Origin: JAYZVT01 sp050248375
Lineage (GTDB): Bacteria; Pseudomonadota; Alphaproteobacteria; Rhizobiales; Methyloligellaceae
Assembly: GCA_050248375.1 (NCBI GenBank)
Contig: JBFWSL010000026.1
Coordinates: forward strand, 1-22,880
DNA length: 22,880 nt
Direction: 5' to 3'
Shown here: in pieces, positions 1 through 6,577 of the stretch
Position numbering within the stretch: position 1 is the first letter of the stretch
How the letters are laid out: the number at the start of each line of letters is the position of its first letter
Program-made: the position numbers and the translations under genes
Notes under the pieces: model-generated
The model's input: the letters and a program-made list of their open reading frames with translations, nothing else
Database searches by the model: none
Told to the model about the DNA's origin: nothing

Positions 1-230
1 GCGGCCTCGTATTCCTGCATGAGCTTCTCCGCCCGGGGCGGCGGGTGCCGCGTGCCCTGGCGGCGCGCGGCCATATAGGCGAATTCGAAACGCGCGACGC
101 GGAAGCCGCGCTCCGCGAGCAGCCCGGCGAAGGTGTCCATGAAGCCGGAGTCCATGGGCGCGCCGGCCCCGTGAGCGAGCAGGAGGCGGCGCGGGGCACC
201 GGCGGCGCCGTCGTGCAGGAATTGCGTCAT
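1..230 (-). CDS. alpha/beta hydrolase of the KANL3/Tex30 type, partial (C-terminus outside window)
   Basis: The frame read leftward from the ATG at 228-230 stays open to the window edge and gives about 76 residues. It starts MTQFLHDGAAG and continues RRLLLAHGAGAPMDSGFM, then FAGLLAERGFRVARFEFAYM. The LLAHGAGAPMDSGFM stretch is the usual N-terminal signature of small serine hydrolases of the KANL3/Tex30 group (COG3571-like): beta strand, HGAG oxyanion loop, then MDS. The Ser-Asp-His triad would lie in the missing part, so activity cannot be judged. Its start lies 44 bases from the divergent desaturase gene, so both promoters must share that short gap. Family assignment is fairly sure; the substrate is unknown. 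Confidence 0.75.
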   Translation of the reverse strand, partial: MTQFLHDGAAGAPRRLLLAHGAGAPMDSGFMDTFAGLLAERGFRVARFEFAYMAARRQGTRHPPPRAEKLMQEYEA

Positions 231-274
231 CGGCCACACCATAGCGTGACTTTTCCGGGAAGGGAGAAGCGCCT

Positions 275-1150
275 ATGTCTTGGGCCGGGATGATGAACAC
301 CATTCTCAATTCCGGCGAAACCGCGCTGCGGCTGGCCGCCTTCGCGGGCGTGTTCCTGGCCATGGCCCTGCTGGAACTGCTGATCCCCAAACGGGACCTC
401 GACCATGCGAAGGGACGGCGCTGGCTGACCAACATCGCCATCGGCGGCATCGACAGCCTGCTGCTGCGGCTGATGGCCATGCTGGCGGTTCCCGTAGCCG
501 CGGTGGCCGCCGCCATCTGGGCGGAGGCGCGGGGCTGGGGCCTGCTCAATCTCGTCGCGTGGCCCGGCTGGCTGGAGATGGCGATCGCGCTCGCGGTGCT
601 CGACCTCGCCATCTACGGCCAGCACGTGGCCTCGCATCACGTGCCGGCGCTGTGGCGGCTGCACAAGGTCCACCACGCGGACGTGGACATCGACGTGACC
701 ACGGCGATCCGGTTCCACCCGGTCGAGATCGGCCTGTCCATGCTGTGGAAGATCGTGGTGGTGCTGGCGCTGGGACCTTCGGCGATATCGGTGGTGCTGT
801 TCGAGGTGCTGCTGAACGCCTGCGCCATGTTCAACCACGCCAATATCGCGCTGCCCGGGGCGGTGGACCGCGTGCTGCGGCTCATCGTGGTGACGCCGGA
901 CATGCATCGGGTGCATCATTCCATCGAGCGGCGCGAGCACGACCGCAACTTCGGCTTCAACCTGTCGGTCTGGGACCGGCTGTTCGGCACCTACGTGGCG
1001 CAGCCGGAGAAGGGCCACCTGGGCATGACCATCGGACTGAAGCCCTACCAGAGCGAGCAGCCGACGGGACTTTGGTGGAGCCTGGCGCTGCCGTTCCGCG
1101 CGGTGGCGGACGGAACCCGCAAGGTTCAGAAGGCGTTGAGCGGGAAATAG
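275..1150 (+). CDS. sterol desaturase / fatty acid hydroxylase family membrane protein
   Basis: A 291-residue membrane protein of the di-iron fatty acid hydroxylase superfamily, which hydroxylates or desaturates lipids with O2. The histidine clusters are visible: H117 with H121-H122 (HVASHH), H130 with H133-H134 (HKVHH), H148, H188 in a NHAN motif, and H211 with H214-H215 (HRVHH). Hydrophobic segments lie near 18-37, 52-82, 98-115 and 158-180. The ATG at 275 follows a purine-rich AAGGGAGAAG ribosome site; a second in-frame ATG occurs five codons later. The last 25 bases overlap the 3' end of the convergent solute-binding protein gene. The lipid substrate cannot be told from sequence. Confidence 0.88.
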   Translation: MSWAGMMNTILNSGETALRLAAFAGVFLAMALLELLIPKRDLDHAKGRRWLTNIAIGGIDSLLLRLMAMLAVPVAAVAAAIWAEARGWGLLNLVAWPGWLEMAIALAVLDLAIYGQHVASHHVPALWRLHKVHHADVDIDVTTAIRFHPVEIGLSMLWKIVVVLALGPSAISVVLFEVLLNACAMFNHANIALPGAVDRVLRLIVVTPDMHRVHHSIERREHDRNFGFNLSVWDRLFGTYVAQPEKGHLGMTIGLKPYQSEQPTGLWWSLALPFRAVADGTRKVQKALSGK

Positions 1151-2001
1151 CGCAGCAGCAGTTCCTCGAAGCGGGGGCTGGAGCGCACCAGGGCCAGGCC
1201 GTAATTGAAGATGGCGAGCATGGTGCGGTTGTCCTTCTGCACCGCGATGCCGACGCCCTCTCCGAAATAGCGGCTCTCGAAATAGGCGCCGCCGCGGAAT
1301 TCGCAGCAGTTGCTGGAGCTGGTGCCGTTGAGCCAGAACATCAGCGACAGTCCGTCGCCGAACAGGACATCCACCTCTCCCGCCTTCAGCGCTTCCTTGG
1401 CCTTCTCGACGTCGTCGAAGGGCACCATCTCGATGCCGGGGAAAAAGTCGCGCAGATAGGCCTCATGGGCGGTGTCCTTCTGCACGGCGACGCGGCGGCC
1501 CTTGAGTTCCTCGGGACGGGTCGAGACGACGGCGCCGGACTTCAGAGCCACGAAACGGGCCGGCGTGAAATAGTAGCTGTCGGTGAAGTCGAGCTTCTCC
1601 AGGCTCGCGGAGGTCTTGCGGATGGAGGCGATCGCGGCGTCCGCCTCCGCCTTGTGCAGCGCCGGCACGAGCGTGTCCCACTCCACCGAGCGGATGTCGC
1701 ATTCGACCGCGAGTTCGTCGCAGATGGCGCGGGCGAGATCGACATTGAAGCCGGTCAGCACGCCGTCCTCGTCCAGATAGTTGAACGGCGGATAGTCGCT
1801 TTCGGTGACGATGCGCAGGCGATCCACGTCGGTGAGGTCGGGCTTGGCGCGGCGCGAACCGGGAATGCGCTCCTCGGTTTCCGCGCGCCGCTCCGGCTCC
1901 TGCGCGAGGGGCGAAGCCGCGGGCAACAGCGCAACGGCGAGCGCCGCGAGGGCGGCCGCCAGTGCAAGTCGCGGCAGAGGATTCCGGGTCCGGTGGGTCA
2001 C
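1126..2001 (-). CDS. periplasmic transporter substrate-binding protein (family 3)
   Basis: An extracellular solute-binding protein of the amino-acid type (SBP_bac_3), about 291 residues if it starts at the GTG at 2001. That start puts a typical signal peptide at the N-terminus: basic THRTRNPLPR, a Leu/Ala core, then ASPLAQ. The mature part shows LRIVTESDYPPFNYLDEDG, then GFNVDLARAICDEL, AAIASIRKT, LDFTDSYYFTPARFVAL, and GRRVAVQKDTAHEAYL at the second lobe. The only other in-frame candidate is the ATG at 2130. Its AAGGGAG ribosome site lies almost against the start codon, and it would bury the signal peptide behind about 43 residues, so I prefer 2001, although no clear ribosome site precedes that GTG. 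No permease or ATPase gene is adjacent. The ligand is unknown. Confidence 0.85.
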   Translation of the reverse strand: MTHRTRNPLPRLALAAALAALAVALLPAASPLAQEPERRAETEERIPGSRRAKPDLTDVDRLRIVTESDYPPFNYLDEDGVLTGFNVDLARAICDELAVECDIRSVEWDTLVPALHKAEADAAIASIRKTSASLEKLDFTDSYYFTPARFVALKSGAVVSTRPEELKGRRVAVQKDTAHEAYLRDFFPGIEMVPFDDVEKAKEALKAGEVDVLFGDGLSLMFWLNGTSSSNCCEFRGGAYFESRYFGEGVGIAVQKDNRTMLAIFNYGLALVRSSPRFEELLLRYFPLNAF

Positions 2002-2198
2002 GGGCGGGAGAGTGACACAGCCCCGTGAGCGGGTGAAGTCCCGCGTGAGATACGGAATCCGCGACGGCGGGTCGCCGTTTCGCCCGTACCGGTCTTCGGC
2101 GCTCCGGTTGTTGTTGCGGGTGCGCGTCATTCTCCCTTGAAATGCCTGGGTGAAGCGCGGATGGGGGTATCCGCGCGGAGTGCGGGGTTCAGGACTCA

Positions 2199-3821
2199 GT
2201 GTTGCGCAGGGGCACGCCCGGCGGGGGCAAGCATTCCGATAACTACCCGGAACCGGCCGGAACGGCCGCCGGGCAACCGGGCATCGCCGATGGCGGCCGG
2301 GGGCCGCGATCGCGCCCGCGACCGGCAGGGCCGCAGGCAGCGCGGAACGCCTGGCGACTGCGGCAGACGGTGCGGCGGGCACACGCTCCAAGGCTGCTGA
2401 GGACCGCGACGGACAGGCTGGCGGAGCGCCACCCGCAGTATTCGGCGAGGACGGGGCTCACGGCCGGACAGAAATACGGCATCGCCGTCCTGTTCGCCGC
2501 CGTCGTGCTTTCGCTGGCGCTGGCGCCGTTCACGACGCTGCGCGTGCTGGCGGCCGTCGGCACGCTGTTCTTCGGCCTCGTGGTGTCGCTGCGGGTGGTC
2601 GCCTGCATCTACCTGATCGTGGCCGCGCCCGCGCGGCTGTTCCGGCGCAAGCCGCCGCGCATCGCCGACGATGAACTGCCGGTCTACACGCTGCTGGTGC
2701 CGCTCTACCGGGAGGCCAACATGCTGCCGGGCCTGGTGGAGGCGCTGAACCGGATCGACTATCCGGCGGCCCGGCTCGACATCAAGCTGATCCTGGAGGA
2801 GTCCGATCCCGGGACGCTGGCGGCGGCGCTGAGGCTGCAACTGCCGCCGCGCTACGACATCGTGGTGGTGCCCGACGCGGAGCCGCGCACCAAGCCCAAG
2901 GCGCTGAACTACGCGCTGCAACTCGCGCGCGGCGACTTCGCGGTTATCTACGACGCCGAGGACGCTCCCGAGCCCGGCCAGCTCCGCGCCGCCATCGCCG
3001 CCTTCCGGGCCGGCCCCCCCAACCTCGCCTGCGTGCAGGCGCGGCTCGCCATCTACAACGCACGGGAGAATTTCCTCACCCGCCAGTTCGCCATTGAATA
3101 CGCGGCGCTGTTTGACGGCCTGCTGCCGGCGCTGGAGCGGCTGCGGCTGCCGATTCCGCTCGGCGGAACTTCCAACCATTTCCGCATGCCCGCGCTCAGG
3201 TGGCTTGGCGCGTGGGATGCGTACAACGTGACCGAAGACGCGGACATCGGCATGCGGCTGGCGCGCAGCGGCTACACCTGCCGCATGCTGGACTCGGTGA
3301 CGCTGGAGGAGGCGGTGATCGGATTCCGCCCCTGGCTGCGGCAGCGCACGCGCTGGCTGAAGGGCTTCATGCAGACATATTTCGTCCACATGCGGCGGCC
3401 GTTCCGGCTGTGGCGGCAACTGGGCACGGCCGGATTCCTGGGCTTCCAGATCGTCATCGGCGGCATGATCTTCTCCGCCCTGGCCCATCCGGTGTTCTAC
3501 GCGCTGGTGGCCATGGAGGCGGCGAGCGCCGGCCTGCTGGGACGGCCGGAAACCCTGCTCGGCCTGCATATCTGGCTGCTGGCCCTGTTCAACGTGGCGC
3601 TGGGCTACACGGCCTCCATGGCGCTGGCGCTGATCGCCCTGAAGCTGCGGGGGCTGGCGCTGGCGCCGCACATCCTGCTGATGCCCGTGTACTGGCTGTC
3701 GATCTCGCTGGCGGCCTACCGGGCCCTGCCGCAACTGCTCGGCGCGCCGTTCCGCTGGGAGAAGACCGAGCACGGGCTCAGCACCATGGCGCCCGCGTGG
3801 AGACGGACAAGACGCGGCTAG
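2199..3821 (+). CDS. membrane glycosyltransferase family 2 (BcsA-like)
   Basis: A 540-residue inner-membrane glycosyltransferase of GT2 (COG1215 type), which would transfer sugar from a nucleotide-sugar to a growing polysaccharide or other acceptor. Two hydrophobic segments near residues 90-130 precede the catalytic domain, which begins LPVYTLLVPLYREANML. Visible catalytic motifs are D252 and D255 (YDAED), the TED motif at 345-347, and Q382-R385-W386 (QRTRW), the signature of processive enzymes such as cellulose and chitin synthases. At least three membrane segments follow. The first 75 residues are rich in Arg, Pro and Gly and look unlike a domain. The GTG start at 2199 has only a modest AGGA site, so a downstream start is possible. 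No exopolysaccharide genes are visible nearby. Confidence 0.87.
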   Translation: MLRRGTPGGGKHSDNYPEPAGTAAGQPGIADGGRGPRSRPRPAGPQAARNAWRLRQTVRRAHAPRLLRTATDRLAERHPQYSARTGLTAGQKYGIAVLFAAVVLSLALAPFTTLRVLAAVGTLFFGLVVSLRVVACIYLIVAAPARLFRRKPPRIADDELPVYTLLVPLYREANMLPGLVEALNRIDYPAARLDIKLILEESDPGTLAAALRLQLPPRYDIVVVPDAEPRTKPKALNYALQLARGDFAVIYDAEDAPEPGQLRAAIAAFRAGPPNLACVQARLAIYNARENFLTRQFAIEYAALFDGLLPALERLRLPIPLGGTSNHFRMPALRWLGAWDAYNVTEDADIGMRLARSGYTCRMLDSVTLEEAVIGFRPWLRQRTRWLKGFMQTYFVHMRRPFRLWRQLGTAGFLGFQIVIGGMIFSALAHPVFYALVAMEAASAGLLGRPETLLGLHIWLLALFNVALGYTASMALALIALKLRGLALAPHILLMPVYWLSISLAAYRALPQLLGAPFRWEKTEHGLSTMAPAWRRTRRG

Positions 3822-3875
3822 GCTTTTCTTAACCAAAGCGCGTCAGCGTGGGCGGGTAACAAGCGAGGCCGCGTA

Positions 3876-4445
3876 ATGTCTGGCCGCCCGGTCGATTTTT
3901 CGAAGCTGCGTATCCTGATCGTGGAAAACCACGCGCTCATGCGCCGGCTGCTGCGCGAGATGCTGCGCGGTTTCGGCATCGAGCAGGCCGTGGAAGCCCG
4001 CAGCGTGCCTGAGGCCTTCGAGCAGATCTACCGCGAGCCCTTCGACGCGGTGATCCTGGACTTCTTTCTCGGTCCCCTGGACGGGGCGGATTTCTCCCGC
4101 CGGGTCAGGCTCGACCCCGGCTGCCGCAACCGGCGCACGCCGATCCTGCTGATCACCGGCCAGCCGGACCACCAGAAAGTGCTGAAGGCGCGCGACGCGG
4201 GCATCGACGACCTGCTGGCCAAGCCGATCGCGCCCAAGGACCTCTACTGGCGCCTGCACCGCATGCTGACGGCGCCGCAGCCCTTCGTGGTCACGGACTG
4301 GTATGCCGGGCCGCGCCGCGACCTGACGCGCAAGCTGGAGCCGGCCGCTTCCGTGCCGCCGGACGTGGCGCGCATCGTCAACTTCACCGCCAACCGCAAC
4401 CTGCCCGAAGACGACGTCGAGATCGACGAGGACCTGTTCGCCTAG
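3876..4445 (+). CDS. single-domain response regulator (REC)
   Basis: A 189-residue protein with a CheY-like receiver domain at about 11-132. It begins LRILIVENHALMRRLLREML. The phosphoacceptor is D62 (VILDFFLGPLDG), the conserved Thr is T94 (LLITG) and the conserved Lys is K116 (AKPI). The acidic pocket reads E17-N18 instead of the usual two acids, so one metal ligand is Asn. The 57-residue tail has no DNA-binding or enzymatic domain. It contains a WYAGPRRD segment like those that follow REC in several alphaproteobacterial single-domain regulators, and an acidic end. No histidine kinase is adjacent. The gene lies 54 bases after the glycosyltransferase on the same strand, so co-expression is possible. 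A partner or output cannot be inferred. Confidence 0.88.
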   Translation: MSGRPVDFSKLRILIVENHALMRRLLREMLRGFGIEQAVEARSVPEAFEQIYREPFDAVILDFFLGPLDGADFSRRVRLDPGCRNRRTPILLITGQPDHQKVLKARDAGIDDLLAKPIAPKDLYWRLHRMLTAPQPFVVTDWYAGPRRDLTRKLEPAASVPPDVARIVNFTANRNLPEDDVEIDEDLFA

Positions 4446-4492
4446 CGCATCATCCGGCCAGGCGGAATCGCTTGGCCGGTAAGATGATGCGC
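4445..4492. repeat. 48 nt palindromic element, copy 1
   Basis: An imperfect palindrome starting at the last base of the response regulator stop codon. Its outer arms are 10 bp (GCGCATCATC at 4445-4454, GATGATGCGC at 4483-4492). The inner 10 bp stem pairs 4455-4464 with 4469-4478 with one G-T wobble, around a 4 nt loop. A 4 nt one-sided bulge GTAA (4479-4482) separates inner and outer stems on the 3' side. The layout matches the elements at 4507-4555 and 19343-19391. There is no T-run after the stem; it may still stabilise or end the upstream transcript. Confidence 0.8.
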
Positions 4493-4506
4493 CAGATCAC
4501 TAGCTT

Positions 4507-4555
4507 GAGCATGATCTTATCGGAAAAGCGGTATCCCCTTTTCCGGATCATGCTC
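4507..4555. repeat. 49 nt palindromic element, copy 2 (inverted)
   Basis: Outer arms GAGCATGATC (4507-4516) and GATCATGCTC (4546-4555) pair perfectly. An inner 8 bp stem joins CGGAAAAG (4521-4528) to CTTTTCCG (4538-4545) around a 9 nt loop. The 4 nt bulge (TTAT, 4517-4520) is here on the 5' side, so the element is inverted relative to copy 1; read on the minus strand the bulge is ATAA. I recall very similar palindromes scattered through Hyphomicrobiales genomes, but have not checked this. The two copies are separated by only 14 bases. Confidence 0.82.
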
Positions 4556-4645
4556 TAGAAGGCTCCCGTTGCCGTATGCCGGGCGCGGCGCGGGACGAAG
4601 GCCCGCATCGCAAAAACCGGGACCCGTTCAGGACAAGCGCCGGTT

Positions 4646-5080
4646 CTAGCCGCCCGCCGCCGCCAGCAGCTTCGCGCGAATGCCGGCGGGAGGCGTGACG
4701 GCCTTGCGCGTCCGGGTATCGAAGAAGACATTGACGCTGGTGGCGGTGGCCACGCACAGGCCGCCGGCGAAGAGGCCGTAGCCTGAGGTGAAGGACCTTG
4801 TGCCCACCTTGAGGATGCGGCCGCCGACCTCGACGGTGCCGGGATAGTGCACCTCGGCGCGGTAGTCGATGCAGACATTGGCGAGGACGAAGCCGACGCC
4901 GCTGTCCCCGGGCGGGCGGAACTGCTCGATGAGCATGGTGCGGCCCGTCTCCACATAGGCGGCGATGGCCACGTTGTTGACGTGACCCAGCGGGTCCTGG
5001 TCCGAGAAGCGTATGGAAACAGGGGTCCAGTGCGAGAAGCTGTCGCGCTTTCTCAGGTCGATGGCGGGGCTGTCAGACAT
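4646..5080 (-). CDS. acyl-CoA thioesterase, 4HBT hotdog family
   Basis: A 144-residue single hotdog-fold protein of the YbgC/4-hydroxybenzoyl-CoA thioesterase type, which hydrolyses acyl-CoA thioesters in the cytoplasm. The diagnostic motif is at residues 27-36, DQDPLGHVNN, with D29 expected to be catalytic, followed by AAYVETGRTMLIEQF. The core then runs through VLANVCIDYRAEVHYPGTVEVGGRILKVGTRSF. The frame stays open upstream of the ATG at 5080, but that extension does not resemble the family and would run through the promoter region of the divergent modE-like gene. Length is normal for the family. The acyl substrate is unknown. Confidence 0.86.
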   Translation of the reverse strand: MSDSPAIDLRKRDSFSHWTPVSIRFSDQDPLGHVNNVAIAAYVETGRTMLIEQFRPPGDSGVGFVLANVCIDYRAEVHYPGTVEVGGRILKVGTRSFTSGYGLFAGGLCVATATSVNVFFDTRTRKAVTPPAGIRAKLLAAAGG

Positions 5081-5179
5081 CGCGGAACGGGGGCGGAACG
5101 GGGAACCGGGCGGAAAGAACGCAAAGGCCGGCGCGAGACTGGACAAGGACGCCGCGCGGGTCAAGCGGGGGCGGCATCG

Positions 5180-5208
5180 CGGACAGTGGGCGAAGTCCCC
5201 GATATATG
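5180..5208 (+). promoter_or_regulatory. candidate promoter of the ModE-like gene
   Basis: A -35-like CGGACA (5180-5185) and a -10-like TATATG (5203-5208) are 17 bases apart. The -10 box sits only 14 bases before the ATG at 5223, so the transcript would have almost no leader. The heptamer CGATATA (5200-5206) overlaps the -10 box and recurs at the modA promoter, which suggests a shared operator. Weak match, read by eye. Confidence 0.35.
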
Positions 5209-5222
5209 CTCCAATCCGACTC

Positions 5223-5603
5223 ATGAAAAGCAGGGAACGCGCCATCGGCCCCCGCCTGCGGGTATTTCTCGAGCCCGATTTCGCGCTCGGGCCCGGCAAG
5301 GCCGAGATACTGGAAGGCATCAAGGAGACCGGCTCCATCGCCGCGGCCGGCCGGCGCATGGGCATGAGCTACAAGCGGGCCTGGAACCTGGTCGACGCCA
5401 TGAACAAGCACTTCCGCGCGCCGGTGGTTGACGCGGCGAAGGGCGGGCGCGCGGGAGGCGGCGCCGTGCTGACCGAATTCGGCGAGGAAGTGCTCACCCG
5501 CTACCGCCGGATGATGAAGCTGGCCCAGAAGGCGATCGAGCCCGACCTGAAGAAACTCATGAAGGAACTGAGCGGCGCGGACGCCGGAAAATCCACCCGA
5601 TAG
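5223..5603 (+). CDS. ModE-like winged-helix regulator, DNA-binding domain only
   Basis: A 126-residue protein matching the N-terminal domain of ModE, the molybdate-responsive repressor. It begins RLRVFLEPDFALGPGKAEILEGI and continues KETGSIAAAGRRMGMSYKRAWNLVDAMN, the LysR-like helix-turn-helix of ModE, then a wing with GGRAGGGAVLTEFGEEVLTRYRRM. E. coli ModE is about 262 residues with two C-terminal Mop/TOBE domains that bind molybdate; these are absent here, so this protein either senses molybdate indirectly or responds to another partner. It lies 85 bases upstream of modA on the same strand, which supports control of the mod genes. Earlier in-frame starts exist, but the ATG at 5223 gives the family N-terminus. 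Confidence 0.85.
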   Translation: MKSRERAIGPRLRVFLEPDFALGPGKAEILEGIKETGSIAAAGRRMGMSYKRAWNLVDAMNKHFRAPVVDAAKGGRAGGGAVLTEFGEEVLTRYRRMMKLAQKAIEPDLKKLMKELSGADAGKSTR

Positions 5604-5615
5604 GTTCACCTGAAC
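5604..5615. promoter_or_regulatory. dyad GTTCA-CC-TGAAC upstream of modA
   Basis: A perfect 5+5 bp inverted repeat with a 2 bp centre lies directly after the ModE-like stop codon and 7 bases before the putative modA -35 box. Its position would suit an operator. It does not resemble the ModE consensus, and a dyad this short could be chance. Confidence 0.3.
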
Positions 5616-5622
5616 ATATCGG

Positions 5623-5650
5623 TTGACTCGCCTTTCCGCGGCGATATAGC
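5623..5650 (+). promoter_or_regulatory. candidate sigma-70 promoter of modABC
   Basis: TTGACT (5623-5628) and TATAGC (5645-5650) are separated by 16 bases, close to the housekeeping consensus. The segment CGATATA (5642-5648) overlaps the -10 box and matches the heptamer in front of the ModE-like gene. It resembles the CGNTATATA half-site of known ModE operators, so a repressor bound here would block RNA polymerase. A clear second half-site is not visible. Confidence 0.5.
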
Positions 5651-5688
5651 CTTTTGAAAACATCGTATTCACAGGGAGGTATCAGGTC

Positions 5689-6537
5689 ATGGCGCACCCG
5701 GAACGCGAAAGCGAGGACCATCGCACCCTTGACCATCGCACCATTGGGGGACGCTGGATCGCCATCGGGCTCGGCCTGGTCCTGATCCTTTCCTCCCTGC
5801 TCGGAGCGGCGAACGCCCGGGCGGACGACCTGCTGGTGTTCGCGGCGGCCAGCCAGCGCAACGCCCTGGACGGCGTGATCGAGGCCTACGGCAAGGCCGG
5901 CAAGGGCACGGTCAAGGCCTCCTACCAGTCCAGCTCGACGCTGGCGCGCCAGATCGAGCAGGGCGGACCGGCGGACATCTTCATCTCCGCCAACCCGAAA
6001 TGGATGAACTACCTGTCGGAGCGCAAGCTCATCGACGAAGCCAGCCGGTCAGACATGTTCGGCAACGGCCTGGTTCTGGTCGCCGCCAAGGACGGACCGG
6101 CCCAGGACGTCAAGATCGACCAGGGTTTCGACCTCGCCTCGCTGCTTGGCGACGGCAAGCTCGCGGTCGGCGATCCGGACCATGTCCCGGCTGGCATTTA
6201 CGCCAAGCAGGCGCTGCAGAAGCTCGGCGCCTGGGAAAAGACGGAGGCGAAGCTGGCGCGGGCGGACAATGTGCGCGCGGCGCTGGCGCTGGTGTCGCGG
6301 GGCGAGACGCCCTACGGCATCGTCTATTCCTCCGACGCCGTCGCCGACAAGGGCGTGAAAGTGGTCGGCACCTTCCCCGAGAGCAGCCACCCGCCGATCG
6401 TCTATCCCGTCGCCGTCATGGCGGCTTCCAAGAACGCCGCCAAGGCCAAGGAATTTCTGGCCTTCCTCAAAACCCCGGAAGCGGTAAAAATCTACCAGCA
6501 ATACGGTTTCCGCGTACTGGGGCTCGCCACCAACTGA
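5689..6537 (+). CDS. modA: molybdate ABC transporter substrate-binding protein
   Basis: ModA, the periplasmic molybdate/tungstate-binding protein, 282 residues. A long basic n-region (1-22) and hydrophobic core (24-38) end in GAANARA, giving a signal peptide cleaved near residue 45. Ligand-site motifs are in place: FAAASQRNAL (51-60), SSSTLARQIEQGGPADIFIS (81-100), GDPDHVPAGIYAKQAL (161-176) and YGIVYSSDA (209-217). The ATG at 5689 follows a strong GGGAGGT site. It is the first gene of a modABC operon, with 40 bases to modB. Family and role are secure; preference for molybdate over tungstate is inferred. Confidence 0.95.
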   Translation: MAHPERESEDHRTLDHRTIGGRWIAIGLGLVLILSSLLGAANARADDLLVFAAASQRNALDGVIEAYGKAGKGTVKASYQSSSTLARQIEQGGPADIFISANPKWMNYLSERKLIDEASRSDMFGNGLVLVAAKDGPAQDVKIDQGFDLASLLGDGKLAVGDPDHVPAGIYAKQALQKLGAWEKTEAKLARADNVRAALALVSRGETPYGIVYSSDAVADKGVKVVGTFPESSHPPIVYPVAVMAASKNAAKAKEFLAFLKTPEAVKIYQQYGFRVLGLATN

Positions 6538-6543
6538 CGGCGT

Positions 6544-6564
6544 CCGCGCGGGCCGGCCGCGCGG
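6544..6564 (+). other. GC hairpin between modA and modB
   Basis: Two copies of the self-complementary octamer CCGCGCGG (6544-6551 and 6557-6564) flank a 5 nt loop, giving a perfect 8 bp GC stem in the 40 nt modA-modB spacer. No T-run follows, so it is not a classic terminator. Such hairpins often protect the 3' end of the upstream message, here the one for the abundant binding protein. Confidence 0.55.
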
Positions 6565-6577
6565 GAACGGGAAGGCC

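Noticed and set aside
280..2028. A 582-codon plus-strand open frame overlapping the desaturase and running antisense to the solute-binding protein.
   Set aside because: The product is Arg/Ala/Gly-rich with no domain, while both overlapped genes have strong family motifs.
2196..3836. A 546-codon minus-strand open frame opposite the glycosyltransferase.
   Set aside because: The plus strand carries all glycosyltransferase motifs. The antisense product is low-complexity and rich in Gln, Arg and His.
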